A stretch of 64,000 bases of DNA from Toxotes chatareus (Eukaryota > Chordata > Actinopteri > Toxotidae), in contig CM028895.1 of the NCBI GenBank assembly GCA_016801885.1, forward strand, positions 4,922,001-4,986,000, read 5' to 3'. A model generated the notes under the pieces. It searched no databases and was not told the DNA's origin. It saw only the letters and a program-made list of their open reading frames with translations. The translations under genes and the position numbers were made by a program. Positions 38,994 to 53,800 of the stretch are shown here, one piece after another; position 1 is the first letter of the stretch, and each line of letters opens with the position of its first letter.

Positions 38994-39388
38994 GAGGATG
39001 GTTAGCTGACTCTGGCTGTCTCTTTAACCCTGCAGAACTGTGTAGGAATATAAACACATCTTACTAAGAGTCATGAAATTGTATACAATTCTTGTTTTGT
39101 TTTTTTTGTTTTTTTACTTTATCTCAATCTGCATTGCAGTGGACCAGTTACTGTGCTCTCTTCTGCTCTTCTTGAGATTATTTGTAAATAAAGTTTCTGT
39201 AAGTGGTGTAGACTGACATATCACAGTTTCTGATTTCATGTACAGTACACGTCCTCAGCCATGCTTGAAAAAACTTCCTTTTCAAACATTTGACGAAGAG
39301 ATAAAAATTTTAGCTCGAGTCTGTTTTGCTCTGCTGTCAAGCCAATCAGAGCATGAGCTCCTCCGGCAATGCTGAGAAAAAAAACCCC

Positions 39389-39397
39389 AGAGAGATA

Positions 39398-39440
<43 letters not shown>
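39389..39440. repeat. (GA)n microsatellite
   Basis: The core at 39,404-39,439 is about 36 bases of pure GA, preceded by interrupted GA units. The Arg/Glu-rich and Ser/Leu-rich frames across it are artefacts. Confidence 0.95.
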
Positions 39441-39443
<3 letters not shown>

Positions 39444-40556
39444 TCCAGTGTCGAGCTCCAGCCGATGCTATGACAAGGTTTACACAAGTGACTAATGAGG
39501 GCTACAGGGCCAGGCAAGACCTGAGGTTTCCACTCAAGCTGCAAAAGCCTCCCATGAGCCCGTGCCAGACTGTGTGCCAGTTGAAAGTAGGGGAAAGTCG
39601 ATGAGGAAAAAAAAAAAAATAAAAAACCTCCCTGTGAATGAGGCCGACTGACAACTGGGTGCCAATCTGTCACCGGGCATCACGGGGGGGAAAAACAGAG
39701 ACCTGAGAGATGCTTTTATGGAACTCGCACACAATATAAAGCACAGAGTCATGATTAAAAATGCAAGTATTCAAGTCCGTATGATTTTGCAGTATTTTTC
39801 ACACACGCAGATGCACACAAACACTAATTCTTTCAGCTACTGGCATGTGATCTCGCACAGGCACTGTATCCCCTTTGATAGCGAAGGTCAGATTTGGTAC
39901 CACACATATCTCATGGCAAAGCTGTGTTTACCGGCAACATTCCTTCACCAAAAAGCTCCAGTTACGAGCCTCCGCTGTGATTGGCCTCTGTAATATTCTG
40001 GTCCAGTGACTGCACAGCAGAGCCACTCAGAGGAGGGCACTCTGCTCACATTACTGGGTCAGTGGCATTGCTTTACTGGGCAGCCCACCTGGGACAGTTT
40101 CAAGTACAAGCGGGAAATACCTATTTAAAGGTTATGGAGAGACTGTAGTGCTGTTTGGGTAATTGCGATGGATTGCTGATAACAAAGCGTGCGTACGCGA
40201 TGTGTTTACTTTATGAAAAAGATGCTGATAGAATGCGAAATTTTTGAGTGAGTTTCTGTCTTTCTTTGTGAAAACAGCCCGTCTTTTTTCATCCCTTTGA
40301 CTGTCGCTTTGACAGGGGCAATGAGAAACGTGAGTGTGTGCGGTGTTAGGTTCCCTCCAGACCCATTTTGTGTCCTCGATCGGTGGCGCGGGACAAAAGG
40401 ACCACAGAAACCAGAGCTGGAGGTAGTGCTGCACTTTTGCCGTGAGTCAGGAGGGGTAAAAGAATGGAGCCCTTTCTCTGTCCGGCCTGGCTAGCTGTAC
40501 TGTACACCTTGGAGAAGCACTCAGCACAGAGGGGAGATGGGTTGCCTTGATAATGG

Positions 40557-40576
40557 ACACACACACACACACACAC
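40557..40576. repeat. (AC)10 microsatellite
   Basis: Twenty bases of pure AC dinucleotide, followed by a short TCTC. Confidence 0.95.
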
Positions 40577-41649
40577 TCTCAGCCCCCCTCTTCTGGATCC
40601 CCCTTGCTTGCCAGAGCCTGAGAGACAGAGAGAGCGAGGCCAGGGAGCTGGTGTGAATTCACCCGCTCACTACTGTCACATTTGTGTGGTGGGAGCACAA
40701 AAACTGCGAGAGTGAGAAAAGCACCGTCCTCGTCTCATCTGACACCGAAGCCTTTATGTGGAGAAAAAAAAAACCCAGACTGTTCATCGCTGCTTTTTGT
40801 CTTTTTTTAAGTGGGAGTGGGAGTCCTGACACAAATACAGCACTCCGAGTGGATGTAGCTATTGAAAGTGTCCTTGTTTCTCTCCTCTCTTTTCACACAC
40901 GCATACAATAAAGCACCGAGATGCTTTGAGAGAGAAACCGGCTCATGTATTGTACGTAACATCCAGAAGAAAGTTCTGTGAGCCACAGTGACGATCCCAT
41001 GAGGACGACGCGCTCTAAACAATGGCCCTTGCATCAAAGAAGCTTGTACGACAAATCAGCCAAAACCAAAATGAGAAATTGCGTCTATCTCCTCAGCCAG
41101 GTGGGCGAAAGCCAAGTGCTCAGTCAAAAAGACAAACAGAGAATCCTCTTGGGGAGCTGCTTTGGAGATCTATGACTCGAAAGACACCTCTCAGTGCTTC
41201 GTCTGTGAAGGCTGCTGTAGGACTTTACATCTCTATCAAAGACACCTGTTCACATTCCTGTCTCTGTCTGCCTCAGAATAAAAGAGGTGGAAGTTGTAGG
41301 ATCGCCTGGATCAGCAGATCCATATGCGATGGCATGACTGAACTGCTTGCATAACAGGGAATGTGAGGAATGCTCAAATATCGAGCTAGATTTATGTGTA
41401 CCTGAAAAGAAGAAAAAAGTAAAGGACTATCTCATCTAATCATCTTCTGCTCATTTGTTTCATATCATTTAAAATAAAAATAATAAATAAAACTGAATAA
41501 AACTAAATAAATCTGTTATTTAAAATGAAACTTCTTTTAAGATTATTAGCTATTAATGAATTGTCTGAATATACATTTGGCTACTGCTGTTCTATCTTGA
41601 ATTTACTGCTTTACTCTGTTTTTTTTTTTCCTTTTGTTTTTATTTCTTC

Positions 41650-41728
41650 AGGACATTTTTCACCATTACTGTCACTTTATAGACAAATCATTTTATCACT
41701 AATGAAAATAATAATTAGTTGCAGTCCT
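41650..41728. repeat. Terminal fragment of the foldback repeat family
   Basis: The block reads GACATTTTTCACC, CACTTTATAGACAAATCATT, ATCACTAATGAAAATAATAA and ends TTAGTTGCAGTCCT. This matches the right terminal segment of the element at 57,936-58,455, which ends ATCACTGATGAAAATATTCA and GTTGCAGCCCT. Only the last 80 bases or so are retained. Confidence 0.6.
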
Positions 41729-44700
41729 ACATTTGGCCATCGTTCACTCCATGTCAAAAGATCCAGAGTCAGCATTTTATTTTTTAGAGATGCCTCACAG
41801 TTAATGTTGCCAACAGGTCGTCTCTGTGTCAATGCCACTTGGTCCAGATTCCACCAAAGTTGTCCAAAATGTCTTCACATATTGCACAACACAGCTTTCA
41901 TGATGCTAAAGCTAAATGCTAACTGATGTTAACAGCAGCACCTCCTTTTTCAGGCCCTCTGGTGCTTTCAGCATCAACAGGTGGTCGGTTTTCACAGGAC
42001 CTGAATCAAGTCATAACTCAGAAGAAGAAGAAGTCAGAACAACACTTTTTGTTTTGTTAGTCATGATGAAAAACCAGTTAAGGTGCTTGAAGCTTTAGGT
42101 TTCCCTACTTTGTCTCATATACACATCTACATTACACCGTAGATAACAGCATCTGATAAATACCTCAAACTGTAACTGCTCCAGCTCCAGTCAACTGATG
42201 GTAGAGAGGACCAGAACTTTTCCAGCCTTCTGTTTCAAGACTGATTTGAGAAAACCCAAATAAAACTGAACACATCTAAGTTAATGGCTTATGCAGGCCT
42301 TACTTTATAAAACAGAGAACATTTAAAAAGGGTGTGTGGCCTTAATGTCCACTTTATGGTCTGGTTACCACGTACTCTGGACACATTTTAGCAGCAACTT
42401 CATGTTAAGCCTCAATACTGAATCCTCCTGTACTGTAACTCCTCTCAGACTGGACCATCCAGCCACCTTACATACTGTGACCTGTTGAGATGATGTTTGC
42501 TTTCACATCACAATAAAAAACAGCCTTTCAGAGAAGTAGTGCAGACAGAGGACTTTCACACAGCGATAAAGTCTGTTTTCCTGCAGATTTCCTAAAGCTT
42601 GTGATTACTGAGCTAATTACTAACATTCCTTGGAGAACTTACAGGCTACTGCTCAGAACGTGGCAGCTTACGAGAACAGTGGGCTCCTTATACAGTACTG
42701 TAGCCACACATATACACGCAGACAATATGCTGTTCTGTCTTATAAAACGTCCCATAATGAACCATGTATGGTTTATAAAAGAAAGAATGTAGCAGACAGA
42801 AACCCATTTCAGGGCTACAGACATCACGTAAAGCAAGGTTTTTATGTAAAGTACACCTGTCTCAACCCAAATAATTGCATGAAGTTGTATGAGAGGAAAA
42901 AAAAAAGCATACATGCATACATGGCTTCATCAATGCACAAAAAAGAATAAAGTTTTGTGAGAAGTTTGTCAAAAACTGATACAGCTGACTGGAGACGTGA
43001 AGTTACAGTGCATAGTGTAAGATCCTAATAGGATCCTGATGCTGGTAAAATTGTTTTAGCCTCACTGATTACAGCCATTAGCTTAGGAAAATAAAGACGG
43101 TTTGAAGGGACACACTACTATTCTGTAATAATCATAATATTATAAACCACCAAACCAAACCCAGGTTTATGTCACCAATTTGCAATGAGATAGCGCTTAT
43201 TTCAGTGGAAGTACATTGCTCTTGAAAGGATGTTTAACCAGTTATATCCAAAATGAATTGCCCAAAATTACCCAGAAGCACCACTGCGGCCAATAAACTT
43301 GCGGGCTTTCTGTCCTTCAGTTGACTTCAGCCATCACAGTTCTCTTGGATAAAGCCATGCCATTGATGTATGCAGCCGTTCAGCTAAGGAGGTCGGGAAA
43401 TATAAATGATTATGACAGAAAAATGCAACCACTGTAAAAACATTAGACAATCGTCTCCATCAAATATGAACACAGGACCATCAAATCTCCCATTTGTGAG
43501 ACTTCTGCAGTTTAGGTTACACGAGTCGAGTTTGTGGTAAGAACCTTTGCAAAGTTGATCCAGTCCAAAACATTAGTTGCTTCCAATTCACAGGCGACAG
43601 ACATTGTGACCTAATTCACTAGCGTCGGGTTGGCAGACTCTGAAAATGACAGGGTAGCATCAGTACAAACCTAAGATGGGTTGTAATGGTACAATCCTGG
43701 CCGGCTGCTTTCATCTACTGTACACTTTGGTGTTTGTGTCATCAAACAGTTCAGTTGCTGGGGGGGAAAAAAAAAAAATCTCTGACCTTCATTTTAAAGA
43801 GGTACTAAACAGTTTCAGCTGTCACCTGCTGGAGAGGGACACCCCTCATAATTACACAGAGGTTCTGAGGGTTTATGGCCACGTGAGGGAGGCAAGGTCA
43901 TGTCATGGCAAGTCTCTGTTGTCACGTCAAAAGCTTTGGACAGAATTCTGCCTTTAACAGACAGAATTATTAATGTTAAATTATAATGCATAATTAATTA
44001 ATTATATCTATTAGTCCACTGATTAAGGGACATCTTCATAAGGCACAGACCATTAACCGTGATGTCCTCAGTGCAGGGTTGTCTGCACTGTTGTATAACA
44101 GAGATGGCCAACCATGACCGAAGTAAACACCGCCTTATTCTTTTGATGATCACACAAAACTTGCAATCTAAAGACATAATATCAGGTTTTTACACTTTTA
44201 CACACATTTGACATTTTCAGTCAGTCAATTCAAAATATAATCAAGAAACCGAGCTAAAATCAGTCATAATAGATGGGGGGAAATACACAGGCAAACCCAT
44301 GGAAGCAACAGGAATAATAACAGCTCAAAGTTACAGATTTATGTTTTCAATTGTTTGCATGAATATGATATTTCAACCAAAATACTGGACCAAAACGCTT
44401 ACATATTTGCTATTTTTATCCATAATTACATCGTTCAACATTTAAAGCGTTCTGCTCACTTAGCAACCATGTATTTATGGTGTTATCTACATGGCAATTT
44501 AGGAATTAAAGAGTTTTAGGATGCCGACCACAAAAAGGCAGAGAGCTGCCCTCATTTTTCCATCACCTCAAAGCATGCGTGCTGCTTTTACTTTAAGACA
44601 GTGACCAAAGAGTAACTCAGCATCCCCGCTAACAAAGCTCAGTCCCTGATGAAGTTTTAACATGGTGTAACCATCATGTCTGTAGACACGTCCGAAGAAA

Positions 44701-47700
44701 TTAGACTCAAACGTGTCTGCAGTCTTAACGAGGCCAAGGAATTAGACGTAATCCACCGCAGCGATCTTGGTTTGTGATTATCAGTGTGGAAATGATCCAT
44801 TTAAACCTGTAGCTGGTTGGTTCGTGTGAGGTTGGGGTTAGTCCAGAGCTCAGCGGGCCGCGTTGAGGGGAGTGGGTGGTTTCACTCAACCACAAATGAG
44901 CTTGACAGGGTTCGTAAGAGCTAAAAACAAAACAGCTGTCGGTCAGAGGTGTGTGGTCCCAGCCTGTGGACAAACAGGAGAGACTGTACAGAATAAGGAT
45001 GAGGAAGGAGGGAACTGGGCGTTAAAGTTCACTCTTGACCTTGTGAATACAGTATTAGTTAACATTGATCTACTCGCGAGCTTTTGCTGCAGCAATAACC
45101 ATAAGAGGAGCATCTTCCTGATACTGACCTGCAGGCCCTTTTACACAATCCACAAAAATTGTCTCAAACCATAAAAAGCTTTCTCAGAGTTTTTGTCAGT
45201 AAATGTCGGTAAATTTGAGATAAAAAACAAATATAGGTGAGTTTATTGTCTTCTACCCTACTGGAAAGAGTTAATAGATATCCCCTGGTTTCCGTCATGT
45301 TTCCGTCTGCACACGACACCACTGTGCGTCAGTCAACACTGCCCTCCGAGCAGGGTCACCACGCTACATCAGCTTCTACTTATCTCCACTTCCACTGACA
45401 TGCTCTGTTGTCGTCTTTCTGTGTGCTTCAGCGGACAGCGCACAATGCCCCTGACTGAAGTTTATTTCTTTTATCTTAACACAGACGGGAACTGATCAGA
45501 TGCCAGTGCTGTCATTAATTGTGATGGGCTTTTTAGCGAGACACAATATGTGAATTAGTGCTGGGAGAAAAGAAGGATAGGTAAGCTGGAATACTGTACA
45601 GTCGGATGAAAAAAGAAGGAAGGATGGATTGATGAAGGTGCAGTAGGTGACAAGGAAGTCGGGGCATAAAAGTAGTGTTTGCACGTAAACATAGCCACGG
45701 ATAAGTTCAGCGGGTTCCTGACAGCTGTTAAAGAGAAATTTCCCCAAAATACCTCCTTTTCTACTCCGTGTCAGAGTCACGCAGTGAGCAATGTTTACTT
45801 TCTACTGCGAGCCGTGAAATCTGCGCAAGTGAGAGTGCATCAGTGTCTATGTGTGCACGTGTGTGCTTGTTCGAGCCTCGGCATGTGTGTACATAACATC
45901 ATCTGTGTTATTCCCTCTGCCGTTCGCATTAGTTTGATTTAAATGGAACTGCTGCTGCCGGGCCAACTCTCTGGACGCGCCTGAGGAAACCCCTCTCCGC
46001 CAGCTACTGGACAGCCTGGATGCAATTAAAGTCCAATATGAGACAGAGAAAGAGAGAGAGAGAGGCAAACATGTCAGACGTGCCCAGTATAACCAGGCTG
46101 CGGCTGCAGTGGCCAGATGTGATCCAGCTCGGCCCACTCCAGGTCTGCTGCAAACCACTTGGCTATTAATGGGGGGGTGAATGCCACAACTCCAGGGTGT
46201 TCCAGGTGGTAAAGGGGTGCTAATAGAAATCACAGAGACCACATCCCCCCCTCAAGGCACAGGTTAACCCGACTGGTTTTACACACCAAAACACAAAAAA
46301 GCTTACATACACTAAACTGAGACTAAACTTGGGACTATACATACACCTTGTGAACATATATTTGCTAATATTTAAAACCTGTGTAAACAGGGGTGGGTAT
46401 GAAAAATGTGCCCATAGCACAGAGAACCAGAAACTGGTCCAGAATGTCTTGCCAGTTTGTAACATATACTCCATCTGTTCACACTTGAGTAGGGACAAAA
46501 GTTTTAGACCTTTAGAAATGAAGACCTTTCTATCAGCAGGTCCCCCTTTGTTGGTAGACCTTTTAAGGCCGCTGTTTCAGGCTCACACAGGCCACACCTA
46601 ACTGCCACTTGCACGTCAAGTCAAAGGATCACATCCAGGCGAGACTTGACCAAAAGTGGTTTATGTCGCTCCATTACGCAGACTCAGAGTTCAATGAGGT
46701 GATTACGGTCTCCTTTGCTTTACCAGGAAGTCCCAGAACCCCCACGTTCAACATTAGAAGTCCAGTGGAGATTAACTATGGGATCAGCACGCTTAGCTAC
46801 TGTGGTAACACAAGTAAATCTGATTGGGTCCCTGAAGCATGCAAACAGATTCATTTTCTGAAACAAAGGGTCATTTTGAAAACACAAGTATTCATCCCTT
46901 AAACAAGGACTTCACGTCTTACACAGAAGGAACAGGAGCTCTGCCTTCTGGGCCAACAATTTTCATAACTTTGTTGGCATTTCAGTCCTGTTACGTAAAA
47001 CGATCATCTGCTATTTAGCGCTTGACATGCATTTCCTAATTACATATACCAACACTGCAGTACAAAAGAACAGGTTTAGCACAATACCTTCAGCAAAGAT
47101 CATGTTAAGTTAGGGGTAACTAGATTGAAGTTTAATTTAGCCTATATTTCATAAACAACATAATAATTTCTTTTGTCTTTAGCAGAGGAACAGAACACCT
47201 CTACTATAAAACACTGCTGCATTTGAGTCTCACAAACCACACTACTACAGCATGTTAAGCGAAACTTTGTGTATTAAGTTGTTATTGCTGTTTAAGGCGG
47301 CAGTAAAATCGCTAAATACTTTAAAAAGTCACATAGCTGTAAACACAAACCAGCTACAAGGGAATCGATACTTATCCAGCTACTTTCTCAAGTTTGTGAG
47401 ATTGAGACAAAAATTTCACGTGTTTCAACAACATCCTTTGTTGTCGCGTCTGAAAGACGACCTTAGGGACGCTTTGTGGTGTCCAAACCAACCTCAATGC
47501 CAAGAATTCCCATACAACACGTGAAAACCCACAAATGTCAGCATATGGAGAAATCAGGCCACTAATCGTCCTTTGTCAGCCGGCGACATTCCTGATGTTC
47601 GCCCCTGGCAACCAGGACTTAGGGAAGCGCAGAGATTCTGTTTGACAGCCGTGTCACCAAGCTTAGTGCTTCTCAGGGCGGGGCTGACCGCCTCTCATGG

Positions 47701-49460
47701 GGGACCCCTATGGACTGTGTTTGAGTGAGAAGGGGGGAAGCTAATATCACAACACAATATAGTCCAGCTAGAGACTCAGAAGTGGTCATTCTGTCGAACA
47801 TCAAAACAAGGTAACAGATTTGATTAATGAACCAGCCTTTTTTTTTTTTTTTCATAGGCTTTGAGCCGATGTTGACAGCTGAAAGACGCATTTACGCGGC
47901 AGTGCCACAACACTGACACACATTATGTTCTTCCTTTGAACAATGGGCTCTTTAAAGTCTTCAGATTCAAATATTCATGAGTGTCCAGCAGCTTTGTCAG
48001 TCAGTCACAGCTCTGGTTCATGTTTTGATTTACATGTTTTTTGTTTTTGTTTTGCAGAACACTCTGCATGAGAAAATCCTAAATCTAACAATATAGGTTC
48101 CAAATATTCTTGATTTAATGTAACAGGTTTTCCAACTAATTTATTTCATGCAATTTACGACTTGTGTATTAGACAATTCAATTTGAAGTTTAAGTTGAAG
48201 CTATTCAAATTCATTATTTTTGTTTTTAATTCGTATAAATCTCACATTCAAGTCACAGTATAACTAAAGCTAAACACGCACAAGGACTTAACAATGGCCC
48301 CAGTGAGAAGAAGCATCACTAATGCAGATGTCACTGATGCAAACTCGATGGAAAGATGCAGACGTCTGCAGATGTTTAGGTTTTTGAGGATGCCGGTCGC
48401 AACTGGAACCAGCCGCAATGTGGTGAAACTGCTTCCAAAATCAATGGCGCACATTAAAAACGTAAAACTGAAAATCAGAGGAGAAAGGACATTTAAATCT
48501 TGGCGTGCTTGTCAGCTTAGATCAACTGGTGGCAAATACAAGAATGTAAACTCTTAGAAGATGACTTCTAAAATTGTGTAAATGTCCACCTTATCGCTTG
48601 TTTTGTAGGTAAACATGAAAAATATCTGGTCAGCATGTTTTCCTGAAGGCCTACGCAGCTGTGCCGAAAATCCCAATTTATCAACAAGTCAGCAAAAACT
48701 AAGCTGAGGTCTCTGATGCCATTTTTACGTAGCTGGTACTGTAATTGCCCATTTTCAGAATAAAGCAGTTTTGATCCTCTGATTAGAGACAGGGCCAGTT
48801 GGAACAGGCTCTAAAATGAGCACAGAGGTTCCTGACCCAAAATAGCCAAGTCTAACTCGAGCTCCACTCTGGCCAGCAGAGGGCTGTTTCATGTTATACT
48901 GCCATTGGCTATTCCTGTCACTTCCACACAGGGTTCAGATAAACACTTCCATTCCACAATCCCAAAGACATAGTTAAGAGACCGCGATTATAGCCTTGGG
49001 AGTGTCGTATAAATATCTCCATTGGGAGGGGAGGGCCTCCTGACAGCCACAGTTTCTCTTCCCCGTTTCTATTTAGCATGTTTCCAACAACTTTCCTCTC
49101 TCAGGCTTGTCGACCTGTAAGGTGAACTGTTTCTGCACGTGCCGAGAGTTTCCCCTCGACTAAAAGTAGGTCTGCTCAGACAGCCTGGCTCCCTGTCTGT
49201 GCCTCGGCCTCATAATTTTAAGAGCAAAGTAGCTATATTTATTCTTCATACTGAATGTGACCCTTATGCACACTCTAGTGTTTCTACTTATAAGTTTGCA
49301 TGACACTGTATGGCATAGTTTTGTGTGCACTATATTCACAGGGACTCAATGTAAACATTATCCTTTAGCTCAAATACAATAAAACACATCCTTTTTTTTT
49401 TTTTTATATCCACAGTGCCTGATCTACACTGCAGTCCTAACTTGTATCACAGTTTGACAC
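41729..49460. other. Downstream non-coding region
   Basis: No gene, RNA gene or clear mobile element is supported in this 7.7-kb stretch. All open frames are short (131 codons at most), without recognisable domains. Some cross A- or T-runs, for example at 43,770 and 47,840. Confidence 0.4.
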
Positions 49461-49485
49461 ATTAAAGCTCACAGTGAGCTTTAAT
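49461..49485. repeat. 25-bp palindrome
   Basis: ATTAAAGCTCAC (49,461-49,472) and GTGAGCTTTAAT (49,474-49,485) are exact reverse complements separated by a single A. It is a near-perfect palindrome in otherwise plain sequence. Confidence 0.92.
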
Positions 49486-50799
49486 CCAACATTATATGGT
49501 GTAACAGGGGACAAATTGTGAGAAGAAATATTACCAAAACCCTGGCTGCAGCTGCCAGGTCCAAGTCTACAACTGCGGTTGCCAGGTCCTGGAGGAAAAA
49601 CAATGGGAAGCGACTGAGCAGTGAATGTGGTCGGCGGCTGAGAAGCCGCCCCTGTCCTTTAATGTGGCTTCTAGCTGTCTCATTGGCCGCCAGCTCCTTG
49701 CTGATTTACACCACAGCAGCAATTCACAACCCAAACAAACCCCAGACAACTAATTATGTCAGGTTGACTCTGTCAGCTTATCATGGAGGCAAAACAGAAA
49801 AGAAAATGTTGACCACAAAGGCCGACATCTCTGGAGTGTAACTCCAGACAATATGATGATGGAGCCCTGGTGCTGTCTTTTGTGGCCTGGTTGTGGATCT
49901 ACTGTACTACACTGTATAAGCCCAGGGAGGTTTGGCGAAGCTGAGCTGTATATTTTATGAGGAGGAAAAAAGGGAGGCCTACAGAGTGATTCACATCCCA
50001 ACTCTGAGGAGGTATGTAGAATTTCAGATTATAACTGATGCATATTTGTAAATAAATTACCAGAAGAAACAATTACTGGCTATGAAGTCTATGGCAGTGT
50101 TCAGCTTCTTATTAAGTTGCTCTCATTTGTAGCTGAAGTATATGGAAATAAAACAACCGAATTTCATTAGTCTTGCCACAAATTAGAAGAATGTAAAGAA
50201 GGGCATTGCCCTGAAATAATAAGACTGACTTAAAAGTTTAATTCTATGAACTATTACAATGTTAATTGTGTTTTTAAAAGACAAATCTGATTATGTTTTA
50301 AATCACAGCAACTTGCATAGCTCAAATGCAACTACAGTCTTCTGTCACACATCTATTGTATATTTGACTGAAAAATAGATGAAGTCTGGTACTACTGCGC
50401 ATGACACTCTGCATAATGAAAGCCTAAATGTCGACATTATGTCGCTGCGTTGATGTTACCAAGACAAATAAATTGAAGAGTAAAAGTGATTCTGTTTTCT
50501 TTGTTTTAGGTTCAAGCTGAACCCGCAACAGTTATAAATATCAGAGTAAATGTATTACAAAAACAAAGTTATGGTCAAAAGAAAAAAAAAAAAACCTTTT
50601 ACATTAAAAAATGACAACCTATCATTACCAGAGTCTAGACATGCTACAAATACAACGCGCTGGCTTAAAATCTACATTTCAGAACTGGAATGATCCAGTC
50701 ACCAAAATGATGCAGTCTGTGGATTGGCCAAGAAATTTAGCAGTCATTAGTCAAATCAAGCCAAAAAAAACAACCGTACATTATGAAGCGCTACATATG
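49486..50799. other. Downstream non-coding region
   Basis: No gene is supported. A 107-codon frame at 49,518-49,841 has no recognisable domain. The segment AGCTGCCAGGTCC / GGTTGCCAGGTCC near 49,550-49,590 is a weak direct repeat. Confidence 0.4.
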
Positions 50800-50833
50800 A
50801 TTTGATGTATATTTACATCAATATACATCAAAT
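50800..50833. repeat. Perfect inverted repeat (14-bp arms, 6-nt loop)
   Basis: ATTTGATGTATATT (50,800-50,813) and AATATACATCAAAT (50,820-50,833) are exact reverse complements around TACATC. AT-rich arms of this length can arise from palindromic microsatellites or from a collapsed MITE. No flanking target duplication was identified. Confidence 0.92.
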
Positions 50834-53800
50834 AATTTCTCCAACTATTTTTTAATTGAAGTGATGTCTTAAAGGAACCCCGCATGGTCCCAACAACACA
50901 AAGTTCTGAATTGTGATTGCTGTATTTATTAGGAAGGTTAAGATGAATTGGAGTCACATTAAACAAACATTTCTTGGTAAACAGGCTGAAGTCCAGTGAA
51001 AACGAGACTAAATTAAAGAGAACAGCTGCGTCTGTCGTTTAACTGAAAACCACCTAAAATGAGCAGTGTATTTGTTTTGAATTCTAAACTATAGGCATGT
51101 AAGCCTATAGCTATTTTATATCCCCTTATGGTATATTACAGGTTGATGTTCCTCGGTTAAAATGACTGATTAGGATCCTTCCTTGCATCTCGAGCTGTTA
51201 ATGGTTTGTGCTCCCAGAAACTTGAGGTTCTTGGACTCTGCTTTCTGTGGTTTAACTCAGCCAGTCAGGTTATTCTTCCCCTGTGAAACATTTTTTTTTC
51301 ATTAAAAGTCCAGCCTGCTAGACACTCCAGCCTGATGTGCATGTAGTCAGCTGTTTGGTAGCCTGACTCCCTGAGTCCTCGTGTCTGGCTCTATATCCTC
51401 CCTGCATCAGTTTGACCCTTGTTCAATCCACCTCTCTCCTGTTATAAAGGCTCTTTTTACTGCATACTTTCCTATACACTCCTGGCTCTGGGGTTTACAA
51501 GTTTCCCAGTCTTTATGGCACCACTGAGGCACTTTTGGAGAGTCCTAATTTTTTCCTCTTAAAGGAGTCTAAATGAGAATAAAAAGGTATCGGGGAAGAT
51601 TTTGACCAGATCAGAAGACGACTGTCGTTCCCATGCCTGTTTATCATTATAGCTTCAAAATACGAAAGACAATTTCATATCTACGCTGGTTAATGCTCAT
51701 CTCAACATGCTTCTTTCCAAATGAAATTGAAAACGCAAGGCCAGCACTGCAGCTTACTGATACTCAACTACAAAGGGCACACAAGGCATTTAATATGATG
51801 CAAATCTCCACTGCCTATCTGAAAAGGATGGGAACAGTCAGACTCGGCTCTTACGGGAACTTTGGGTATTTCCTTTGGTCCCTGCTCCCTTGGAGGCAGA
51901 AATAATGATATCTTCTTTCCTCAGCTTGTCAGGAAACCAAAACAAGGACTGCTGGTCCAAGGTGGCCCTTTATCATTTAACACTGACAAGGTGTATTTAC
52001 ACATCTAAGGGAGGAAGACTAGTTATTGATATTAACTTTTTCGAAAGATGCAAGTCAGGAAAGATGGATGATAAGGCGGCCAAGAATTGTAATTACTAGT
52101 GATGCATAATTACTGACTGTCAGACCTTTGATTCAAAGAGATGCCTGCGTCACTGGATTAGTATTGGATGACAAGAAAAGCACTGAATTCAAACAGTGTG
52201 TTGTGCTCTTGAAAGCCAATCTGAACTTTTGGCACATATGTTTATGTTTGTGATCAGTGTTTCTGTCTGTGTGCAATATGTTGATGGTTCAAAAACCTTG
52301 ATGTGGCTTGTAGGGGGTGCTACTGAGCATATTCCAGCTTATTCAGACACCTATTGGTTCTGTTTAATAACATAAATTCGGACCCAGTTTTGCCTCACAT
52401 TGACCTATAAAGCATAAACTGAAAAAGGAATTCCTGAAATGTTTTCAGTGGGAACCTACATGTAAATTCCACAGCTTCTTTTCTGGAAACAAACATCAGT
52501 AACATAACTGTGACTCTGAGGGAAAACCCTGACATGATGAAAGTGGAAGTGCACGTGCTTTGATCACGCACACGAGCCAAAACAGAAATTTTAAGAGGGA
52601 CGATTAACATAAAGCTGTTTAATTAAACAACTGCAAACCAAAGGGTTGTCTGGGGAAATATATTTAATCTTTGTTAGGACTCAGAAGCAAACACAGAAGC
52701 ACGGACCATAAACGTTGCCTTTAGAAACTTGAGAACAGGCCATGTTGGTTTCTTCAAGTCCTAAACAACTGACACAAACACTATTTTTCAGAGGCCTTTG
52801 TTTAGGCTGCACACTCTGCCTGTCTTCGCAAACTAGCGGACACTGAAAAGACATGTTTGAAATGTTTTGTTTTATTTTTGGTCATGGACATCCATTCCAC
52901 GGCTGAAAATAAACTGAAGCCTTTTGTTTGGGAGTGGAACTGTCTTTTTCAGAGCAGCCTTCGCTGTGCTGACGGAGCAGGGATGAAGGGATGGCAAGAA
53001 TAAAAATTACAGTGAAACAGTAAAATGGGCATCTCTAAAAATAGGACAGAAATGAAAGTGATACTGCACAGTGTCAGGGTTTGTAAAAATGTGGCATTAA
53101 ATTCTGCTAATTCAGGTGTTCTCTGAATGCCAGTTTCTGTGTTTACATGCAAGTGAAGTGTGGGAATAGATTTGTGAAGGGATGAAAAGCTGTATCACTA
53201 TATGATTGTGTTATTTAAATATATAAAACACATCGTTGCAACATTTGCAAAACCCTGTTGACTGATCTCCTCTGAGAAATTACAGTCTAACAGAGACTAA
53301 TTCAAGGAAATCTCTTTCACTCATTCAGATCTGACATCCCCTTAAAAATACCTGCCTGCTTTGTAAACAACTGCCCTGACTGTCCCACTGAAAGCTAGGG
53401 AGTCCTCGGCTCCAAATCTGCTTTGCGTTTGGCCGAGGCTGTAAATCTCTACATACAGTAAAGATGTGGACATGGCATAAATCTTTTGCTCCTCTTTGCC
53501 CCGTGGCCTCTTCCTCTGAATGGGGCTCGGTGTTCCAGTCACACCTGTTCACCTTTCCCAGCCTGCAGCCCCAGGGCATCGGTGAGCTGAGGCTGGGATG
53601 AGAGGAGAAAGGGGGAAGGTCTTGGACAGCTTGGAAGAGGGCAATGACCCCGCATACCCCAAGAAGGCACGGTAATGCCTCTGGCTCTGTACTTTGCGAG
53701 CCGCTGGTTGTGGGTTTCGGTCATGTGCGAGTACGCTGTCACGTGCTTAGGAAAGATTCATGACTGGTGGATTTCAGAGCAGTGAATGCTGGCACACTTT